DNA from: VRUE01 sp963716735
Lineage (GTDB): Bacteria; Actinomycetota; Thermoleophilia; Solirubrobacterales; 70-9
Direction: 5' to 3'
DNA: 64,000 nt
Assembly: GCA_963716735.1 (NCBI GenBank)
Contig: OY970321.1
Location: 1,178,001 to 1,242,000, forward strand
In this document: positions 58,223 to 64,000 of the stretch, piece after piece
Numbering within the stretch: position 1 is the first letter of the stretch
Layout of the letters: each line of letters starts with the position of its first letter
Notes under the pieces: model-generated
Database searches by the model: none
The model's input: only the letters and a program-made list of their open reading frames with translations
Told to the model about the DNA's origin: nothing
Program-made: the position numbers and the translations under genes

Positions 58223-59800
58223 ATGCTATCTGCGGCCGAGGATCCAGCGTCCGAGCCGACTATTAGCGTTTCCTCCATGCCGACCGCCTCCAGCGTCCCC
58301 GGGGCTGGCCGACAACTCCGGCGCCGCCCACTAGCAATCGACCTGTTCTCGGGTGCCGGAGGCCTGTCGCTTGGTCTTGAGCAAGCCGGATTCGATGTTC
58401 TGACTGCCGTTGAGTACGACCCCGTGCACGCAGCAACCCATAAGTTCAACTTTCCATTGACGCAAGTCCTCTGCGCGGATGTCTCCGCACCGCTGACCGG
58501 CAACGATCTGCTCGATGCTGCCACGGAAGGCATGGCGGCTCATGGGCTGGATCCTCAAGCGTGGGATGGCGAACTCGATCTCATCGCCGGTGGCCCTCCA
58601 TGTCAAGGTTTTTCATTTATCGGCAAGAGACTTGTGGACGACACACGGAACCAGCTTGTTTTTCACTTTTTTCGTCTTGTATCGGAACTCCGACCGCGCT
58701 ACTTCATTATGGAGAATGTGCCAGGTATGGCAAAAGGGGGACATGAGAGCATCCTGACCAAGTTGATATCTGAGTTCGAAAATGCCGAATATCGATTCCC
58801 GGAAGAGCGCAAGTATCGCATTCTTAATGCCGCTGACTTTGGGGTCCCGCAGGAACGTCATAGGCTATTCCTCATAGGCACGCGAAATGATCAATCTGAA
58901 CTTGCATTGCCCCCAGCACCGACGGTGCATCCAGTCGCAAAACGGGCATCTCAGGCAAATCCAGTCGAACCCTTCGAACTCACCCGGGGACCCACTGTGT
59001 GGGATGCAATTGGAGACCTTCCAAACCCAAGCCGCTTCCCCACTCTGTTCGGATCGGATCGAGTACAACTCTCCGACCGCGCAACTATAGAAATGAGATT
59101 GGCAAGCAGCGCCTATTCGCGCATCCTCCACGGGATCGATACCGATCCAGCGGATCGCTCATACCCGCGTATATGGGATCCAACCATATTGACCAGTTCA
59201 ACGCGGACTGCACATACCGAGACATCCATACGTCGATTTAGAGCGACGGCACCTGGCGATACCGAGCCAGTTAGTCGCTTCTACAAGCTCGATCCCAAGG
59301 GCCTTTGCAACACGCTTCGGGCCGGAAGCGGGAGCGAGCGGGGCGCGTTTACCTCACCGCGTCCGCTTCATCCCTACTTGCCGCGAGTCCTCTCTAACCG
59401 CGAGGCCGCTCGGCTTCACTCGCTCCCGGATTGGTTTCGTCTACATGTAACTAAGTGGCATGGCTTCCGGCAAATTGGTAACGCCGTAGCGCCACTGGTA
59501 GGACGTGCCGTCAGCGGTGCAGTTATCAATGCTCTTAAAGTCGTTCCGCCAACCCCCAGCCAGCCGCTAGCCCTCGGAGACGACCGGCTTTTGGCCCTCA
59601 CGATGAGCGGTGCGGCGTTTCATTTCGATGCCGACAAGGAAGCGATTCCTTCCCCAAGAGTCCGGACCGCTGCGAGGAAACAACCGAGGGAAGCCCACCC
59701 CCAACATAGTCGCGGAATATTGAAGAGTGCACATTCGCAAGAGCCGCCTGAAGACACCGTGAAACGTCGGCCTACCCCACACCCTGCACGGGTGGCATGA
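58223..59800 (+). CDS. DNA (cytosine-5) methyltransferase
   Basis: A 525-residue C5-methylase with motif I AIDLFSGAGGLSLGLEQAGF, motif IV LIAGGPPCQGFSFIGKRLVD (catalytic PCQ), motif VI YFIMENVPGM, motif VIII QERHRLFLIGTR, and motifs IX-X RVLSNREAARLHSLPDWFRL and RQIGNAVAPLVG. A 120-residue target-recognition region lies between VIII and IX. The C-terminal ~80 residues are a basic, low-complexity tail not needed for catalysis. The DNA is visibly less GC-rich than its neighbours, suggesting transfer. Its 3' end overlaps the convergent putative nuclease gene by 29 nt. Confidence 0.95.
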   Translation: MLSAAEDPASEPTISVSSMPTASSVPGAGRQLRRRPLAIDLFSGAGGLSLGLEQAGFDVLTAVEYDPVHAATHKFNFPLTQVLCADVSAPLTGNDLLDAATEGMAAHGLDPQAWDGELDLIAGGPPCQGFSFIGKRLVDDTRNQLVFHFFRLVSELRPRYFIMENVPGMAKGGHESILTKLISEFENAEYRFPEERKYRILNAADFGVPQERHRLFLIGTRNDQSELALPPAPTVHPVAKRASQANPVEPFELTRGPTVWDAIGDLPNPSRFPTLFGSDRVQLSDRATIEMRLASSAYSRILHGIDTDPADRSYPRIWDPTILTSSTRTAHTETSIRRFRATAPGDTEPVSRFYKLDPKGLCNTLRAGSGSERGAFTSPRPLHPYLPRVLSNREAARLHSLPDWFRLHVTKWHGFRQIGNAVAPLVGRAVSGAVINALKVVPPTPSQPLALGDDRLLALTMSGAAFHFDADKEAIPSPRVRTAARKQPREAHPQHSRGILKSAHSQEPPEDTVKRRPTPHPARVA

Positions 59801-60584
59801 GACGGTATACGCCCTCGCTTACCTTGGCAAGAGGCGGAAATGTCATGTCAAACTCGACAATCCAGACGAGTCCTCCGTCAAGCGCCTTCACACCCATTGG
59901 AACAACCGAAGCGCCTCCCGAGGTTTCAGCAACACGCCCAGACCCCCGCTCTATTTGATCCTCGTCAAGGACCTCCCTTGGGCCCTTCATCTCGCAACTC
60001 ACTAAAAATTTTGCACCACCAGTCATCGTACCGAGGTAGATTGCATCTACCTCGGCCTTTCCTAGCTCAACGTTTGATTGAAGAAGCTCAAGGCCGAGGA
60101 GCTCGAGCGGACTGTTGAGGGCGAGGTGAGTGTGGACAACAGCTAAGTTAGTCACTACATGCGTCAGCCAAGTCTCGTGAGCACGGCCGAAAGTCCGAGA
60201 TGCCGGTGGCAAACTTAGGCTTTGAACAGGGTGGGGGCTTGCCATCAGGGTTGGATCCGGAAAGGTGGTCAGGAACGCCGTTGTTTGTCCGGATGGCAGT
60301 CGGATAAACCGAAAACAACGCCCTTCTCCGGGGTCCTGCCTAGCGGTCCAGCCGGCAGCAACCACGGGCGCGGGAAAGACATCGTTACGAGTCTGGCTCC
60401 GAACAATGTCCTTCATAAAGTTCGCTGGATTGCGGTCGGACAGAGAGCCACCCCATCTGCGAATGGCATCCGACACCTGTTCAAGGGTCACCATGTCGTC
60501 GGTCAAGTCCCCCGTCCTGGGATCATGTCTTTCGAGGAACAGATTTTCGATGACCGCGGTCTTTTCACTCGCCACGGCTGTCAT
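59772..60584 (-). CDS. Putative type II restriction endonuclease of the vsr-methylase cassette
   Basis: A 270-residue protein from ATG 60584 (MTAVASEKTAVIENLFLERH); upstream extension in frame is antisense to another gene. LTDDMVTLEQVSDAIRRWGG and LSDRNPANFMKDIVRSQTRN form a helical N-domain. The segment KAEVDAIYLGTM followed by KFLVSCEMKGPREVLDEDQI has the D...ExK spacing of PD-(D/E)xK nucleases (Asp in VDAIYL, then E-M-K on the next strand). I do not recognise a named family; function is inferred from the motif and from its place next to a methylase and vsr. Confidence 0.6.
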   Translation of the reverse strand: MTAVASEKTAVIENLFLERHDPRTGDLTDDMVTLEQVSDAIRRWGGSLSDRNPANFMKDIVRSQTRNDVFPAPVVAAGWTARQDPGEGRCFRFIRLPSGQTTAFLTTFPDPTLMASPHPVQSLSLPPASRTFGRAHETWLTHVVTNLAVVHTHLALNSPLELLGLELLQSNVELGKAEVDAIYLGTMTGGAKFLVSCEMKGPREVLDEDQIERGSGRVAETSGGASVVPMGVKALDGGLVWIVEFDMTFPPLAKVSEGVYRLMPPVQGVG

Positions 60585-60713
60585 TTTCGACGACTTATCG
60601 CTCGATCCTCGCTTTGCCGGTTGGCAGCACGCCATGACCCTGTCAAACCGAGGCTTAACTGTTGCGCGGTGGCTCCAAGCTCTACGGCCGCAGAGTTGGC
60701 TACGGTCCTGTCC

Positions 60714-61859
60714 ATGTTGGAGGACAACAACTTGCCAGAGCCGCAAACTCAAGGCGAGCCAATTGCGGTCTATGGGGCCACTGGATTTACCGGCGGTCTG
60801 ATCGCTCGCGAGCTGAAGCGGCGCGGGGCTGACTTTCTGATCGCGGGGCGGAGTCGCGAGAAGTTGAAGGTGCTCTCGGAGGAGCTTGGGGGCGTTCCTT
60901 TTGCGGCGGTGTCGGTTGATGACTCGGCCGGATTGCGGGAGATGCTCGAACCCTGTTCCGTGGTGATCGCTTGTGCCGGGCCGTTTGGCTTGTACGGGGA
61001 GCCGGTGGTGGCTGCCGCTGTCGATACCGGGACGCACTATCTGGATACGACCGGGGAGCAGGGGTTCATGCGGATGGTCTTCGATCGTTATGGCGCCCGG
61101 GCGGCCGAGAGGGGGGCTGCGCTGGTCTCGGGGATGGGGTTCGACTATGCCCCTGGAGATCTGATCGCGGCGCTCACGGCCGAGGGGATGGGGCCGCTCG
61201 AGGAGATCGTCGTTGCCTACTGCGTGCATGGGTTCGAGCCCACGCACGGGACCGCCCTCTCGGGCCTGGAGATCATGCGGGGCGGCGATGTCGTTTGGTC
61301 CGCTGGGGAATGGCGGGCGGCACCTCGGAGTGCCGATGGCGGGCGCTGGCTCTTCCCCGAGCCGATCGGGGAGCTGCGGATGCTGCGCTATCCGGCAGGC
61401 GAGCAGATCACCGTGCCCCGACATATAGAGACGGCTCGGGTCCGCACGCTGCTCAACGGGATGGTCGTGCCGCCGCGGTTGATGCCGCTGGCTGTCATCT
61501 CCTCCCCCCTGCTCGGACTGGCCATGCGCACTCCGCTGCGCCGGGCGATGGGAGCGTTGGTCCGGCGCCTCCCGGCCGCGCCCGACGAGCGGAGTCGCAA
61601 TGCGTCGCGATTTACGATCAGTTGCGAGGCGCGGGGAAAGCTCGGTACGCGCCGCGGCACCGTTCGCGGCAGCGACGTCTACGGCCTCACCGCCGCCGCC
61701 CTTGCTCACGGCGCGCTGCTCTGCGCCGACCCCGCCTTCGACCGCAGCGGCGCCCTGGCGCCGGCACAGGCGTTTGACCCAGGGGCGTTTTTCGCCGCCC
61801 TCGCCGACCTCGGGGTTTCTCTCGAGGTCGACCCGCTGCCGGCTGCGGCCGGCGGCTAA
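60714..61859 (+). CDS. Saccharopine dehydrogenase-like (trans-acting enoyl reductase-type) protein
   Basis: A 381-residue protein from ATG 60714. The Rossmann motif IAVYGATGFTGGLIARELKR is followed by FLIAGRSREKLKVLSEELGG, VVIACAGPFGLYGEPVVAAA and THYLDTTGEQGFMRMVFDRY, the signature of saccharopine dehydrogenase-like oxidoreductases; relatives in actinobacteria act as trans-acting enoyl reductases for polyketide lipids. Catalytic assignments are not certain. The 129-nt divergent gap to the nuclease gene marks the right boundary of the restriction-modification cassette. Confidence 0.88.
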   Translation: MLEDNNLPEPQTQGEPIAVYGATGFTGGLIARELKRRGADFLIAGRSREKLKVLSEELGGVPFAAVSVDDSAGLREMLEPCSVVIACAGPFGLYGEPVVAAAVDTGTHYLDTTGEQGFMRMVFDRYGARAAERGAALVSGMGFDYAPGDLIAALTAEGMGPLEEIVVAYCVHGFEPTHGTALSGLEIMRGGDVVWSAGEWRAAPRSADGGRWLFPEPIGELRMLRYPAGEQITVPRHIETARVRTLLNGMVVPPRLMPLAVISSPLLGLAMRTPLRRAMGALVRRLPAAPDERSRNASRFTISCEARGKLGTRRGTVRGSDVYGLTAAALAHGALLCADPAFDRSGALAPAQAFDPGAFFAALADLGVSLEVDPLPAAAGG

Positions 61860-61893
61860 ATCAGCCGTCCAGGCGGGCACTAGGGTGTGGGTC

Positions 61894-62895
61894 ATGCGAA
61901 TGGGCGCTCGGGCCATGCGGGTGTGCAAACGGCTTGCCGTGCCGGCGGTCGGCCTCGCTGCGCTGGTAGTTGCTTCTCCCGTCTCGGCTGCATTTCCAGG
62001 CGCCCCGGGGCCGATCGCCTACTCGCACGTCGTGATCGGCGAAGGCACCGACACGGGCGGGCTCCTCGCCCATGGGCCGCGCAAGCGCGATGCCGCCATC
62101 GAGCTGACCGAAAGCCCTAACGACAACAGCCCCTCCTACTCGCCCAACGGGCAGCTGATCGTCTTCGCCGGCAACCACGACCCAGGGTTGGCGCCGCAGG
62201 GAAGCCACATCTACGTGATGAAAAGGGACGGGAGCGAGGTCAAACAGCTGACCAGCGGCAGCTTCTATGACTCCAACCCCTCCTTCTCACCGAACGGAAA
62301 GCTGGTGGTCTTCGATCGGGGTGGACCGCAGGGCCGGGTCACGCAGATCTTCAGCGTCTCCCTCGACGGCAACGGCCTGCGGGCAATCAGCGACGAAAGC
62401 GGCAGTGACTACGACCCGACCTTCACCCCGAACGGCAAACGGATCGTCTTCGTCAGCAACCGCATGACCAGCGGCCGCACGGATCGCAGCAACATCCTCT
62501 CGATGCGCCCCGACGGCAGCCAAATCCGGCTCTTGGTCGGCGGACCGCGCAACGAGTTCGACCCGGACGTCTCGCCGAACGGCCGCCGGATCGCCTTCTC
62601 CAGCAACCGCGACCACGGGCCGAACCTCTTCGTCGCCAAGATCAACGGCAAGCACGTGCGCAAGCTGACCCACAGCCGCCGCGACTGCTTCGGCGGCGCC
62701 TGCTACACCCACCCCGCCTGGTCGCCGGACGGCAAGCACATCGCCTTCCTCGCCTCCGGCCGCTACAGCAGCTCGGTGGATGTGATGCGGGCCGACGGAC
62801 GCGGGTTCTCGAAGGAGTTCGACAGCGGCGGCACCGAAGAAGAAGGCTTCGGCAGCCACGTCGGCGCGCCTGGGTGGGGGCCCAAGCCGCAATGA
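61894..62895 (+). CDS. Exported PD40 (TolB-like) beta-propeller protein
   Basis: A 333-residue protein; ATG 61894 is used, with ATGs at 61900 and 61915 as alternatives. The signal peptide (LAVPAVGLAALVVASPVSAA) precedes PD40 blades, each with a (D/N)PSFSPNGKxxVF core: SPSYSPNGQLIVFAGNHD, SNPSFSPNGKLVVFDRGG, YDPTFTPNGKRIVFVSNR, FDPDVSPNGRRIAFSSNR, THPAWSPDGKHIAFLASG. Its stop overlaps the next gene by 4 nt (ATGA), so the two propeller proteins are made together. Confidence 0.88.
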   Translation: MRMGARAMRVCKRLAVPAVGLAALVVASPVSAAFPGAPGPIAYSHVVIGEGTDTGGLLAHGPRKRDAAIELTESPNDNSPSYSPNGQLIVFAGNHDPGLAPQGSHIYVMKRDGSEVKQLTSGSFYDSNPSFSPNGKLVVFDRGGPQGRVTQIFSVSLDGNGLRAISDESGSDYDPTFTPNGKRIVFVSNRMTSGRTDRSNILSMRPDGSQIRLLVGGPRNEFDPDVSPNGRRIAFSSNRDHGPNLFVAKINGKHVRKLTHSRRDCFGGACYTHPAWSPDGKHIAFLASGRYSSSVDVMRADGRGFSKEFDSGGTEEEGFGSHVGAPGWGPKPQ

Positions 62896-64000
62896 GACGA
62901 CGGCTTGCGGTCCTTGCCACGGCCGCGCTAGCCACGGCCGCGCTCATCCTCGCCGCCTCCTCGTTCGGCGCAGCCGGCTCGATCCAGCTGGTCTCGGATC
63001 CCTACAGCCGCGGCGAATCGCCCTTCCCGCCGGAGCAGATCAATCCGGCCATCTCCGCCGACGGCAGCTACGTCGCCTTCGTCGGCGACATTCCCGACGA
63101 AAGCGAACCAGGTGCATCCGGGACGGGCGTCTTCCTGCGCAAGATGAGCGGCGGCACGATCGCGGTCAACGTTCCCCATGGCCACAGCGAACATGGCATC
63201 GAGTTCGCCGCGGGGTCCCCGTCGATCTCCGCCAGCGGGCGTTTCCTCGCCTTCGCCTCCGAGGACCCCGACCTCAGCGACGAGGACCACAACACGAGCA
63301 CCACCCTCGCCGGCGACACCTTCCCGGTGCGTGACATCTTCGTCTACGACCGCGGCACCGGCGCGATCGCCCTCGCCTCACGTGCGAACGGCGCCAAGGG
63401 CGATGGCGGTAACGAGGACTCCGACAACCCGTCGATCTCCGCCGACGGACGCTACGTCGCCTTCCAGACCGGCGCGACGAATCTCCTGCACGGCTCCTAC
63501 GGCGGGATCTTCGTCCGTGATCTGCAGCGGCGGACCACGACGCCGGTGGCCTCGGTGCGCCTCCATCCCGGTGGACCGGTGAACGGCGGCTACACCCCTT
63601 CGATCTCCGCCCACGGGCGCTGGGTCGCCTTTCTGACGACCACGCACCTCGGCCATCAGCACGCGCTGGAGGTCGCCGTGCGTGACATGAAGCGGAAGCG
63701 AACCGTCTACGCATCGCGAGCCAGCAGTCGCCAGGGCCCGCTCGCCAACGACGATTGCAAGCTGCCCGCAATCTCGGCCAATGGCCGTTACGTCGCCTTC
63801 CAGAGCAAAGCGAAGAACCTCAGCGGCAGCGACAGGGACGACATCGAGGACGTCTTCGTCCGCGACCTGAAGACCAACCGCACCGCCCTTGCCTCACGCG
63901 CCGCGGGGAAGCACGGCGCGGCGGGCAGCGGCGACTCCTCAAACCCGTCGATCTCGGCCAACGGCCGCTATGTCGCCTTCGAGTCCTACGCGAGCAACCT
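62892..64000 (+). CDS. Exported PD40 beta-propeller protein, truncated by the window end
   Basis: The frame from ATG 62892 runs to the end of the window without a stop (about 369 codons seen). A signal peptide (LAVLATAALATAALILAASS) is followed by repeats of about 60 residues with the core (N)PSISADGRYVAFxS: NPAISADGSYVAFVGD, SPSISASGRFLAFASED, NPSISADGRYVAFQTGA, TPSISAHGRWVAFLTTT, LPAISANGRYVAFQSKA, NPSISANGRYVAFESYA. Several repeats end in (D/E)VFVRDL plus a basic stretch and A-S-R-A. It is translationally coupled to the preceding propeller gene. Confidence 0.88.
   Translation, partial: MRRRLAVLATAALATAALILAASSFGAAGSIQLVSDPYSRGESPFPPEQINPAISADGSYVAFVGDIPDESEPGASGTGVFLRKMSGGTIAVNVPHGHSEHGIEFAAGSPSISASGRFLAFASEDPDLSDEDHNTSTTLAGDTFPVRDIFVYDRGTGAIALASRANGAKGDGGNEDSDNPSISADGRYVAFQTGATNLLHGSYGGIFVRDLQRRTTTPVASVRLHPGGPVNGGYTPSISAHGRWVAFLTTTHLGHQHALEVAVRDMKRKRTVYASRASSRQGPLANDDCKLPAISANGRYVAFQSKAKNLSGSDRDDIEDVFVRDLKTNRTALASRAAGKHGAAGSGDSSNPSISANGRYVAFESYASN

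Noticed and set aside
60585..61928. In-frame upstream extension of the putative restriction nuclease to 718 codons
   Set aside because: The extension is antisense to the saccharopine dehydrogenase-like gene and low in complexity. ATG 60584 fits the start of the folded part and the composition change.

Overview
The window looks like a chromosomal stretch of a high-GC actinobacterium, most probably class Thermoleophilia (Solirubrobacterales-like). This is inferred from the GC-rich composition, a MarP-like CvpA/serine protease, an AddAB-type helicase-nuclease, an F420-type LLM oxidoreductase, a secreted protein with the N-terminal signature PSPAMIVAVIALIAALGG, CWB2 and PD40 surface or exported proteins, and a MobF relaxase remnant. 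No rRNA is present. One tRNA gene (Thr, anticodon UGU) lies at 56533-56605.

Region 1-5260 reads as the ruin of an integrative, probably conjugative, element. It holds an XRE regulator, a winged-helix regulator, a small accessory protein, the first ~32 codons of a MobF (TrwC-like) relaxase, the frameshifted tail of an IS110-type transposase, an internally deleted tyrosine-recombinase tail plus a second degraded copy of its last codons, and an intact IS481-family insertion sequence with 23-bp inverted repeats and CTAG at both edges.

Region 5270-22500 is core genome: SufT-like Fe-S factor, GNAT, HAD hydrolase, an addB/addA-like recombination pair, xseA/xseB, an HxlR regulator divergent from a MarP-like protease, a penicillin-binding protein, a lipoprotein, and a zinc-ribbon/FHA protein that seems to start at an ATC codon. 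Region 22500-36050 carries gltB, a cupin, a PD40 protein, a tiny DUF4258/DUF2283-like pair, the aspartate-family operon lysA-hom-thrC-thrB, and an M23 peptidase. Region 36100-46600 is a fatty-acid or acyl-CoA catabolism zone (three acyl-CoA dehydrogenases, thiolase, 3-hydroxyacyl-CoA dehydrogenase). Two of its transcription units share a nearly identical 20-bp TetR/FadR-like palindrome. Region 46600-56600 has a CBS-domain transporter-like protein, a cobalamin-binding-type protein, a rhomboid, an ECF sigma factor, a PlsC-GpsA fusion, and a ring-cleavage dioxygenase/maleylacetate reductase pair. Region 57700-60600 is a lower-GC restriction-modification cassette (vsr, dcm-type methylase, and an unrecognised protein with a possible D...ExK nuclease motif). 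The window ends with two exported PD40 proteins, the last truncated.

The most unusual signal is a set of intergenic long-hairpin elements. Those at 18305-18420 and 49178-49295 have unrelated outer stems (25 and 22 bp, each perfectly self-complementary) but share a conserved ~60-nt core bounded by ACTTTTTCG and CGAAAAAGT. A third, at 53071-53185, shares the architecture, and further locus-specific hairpins occur at 22403-22504, 40419-40469 and 40691-40730.
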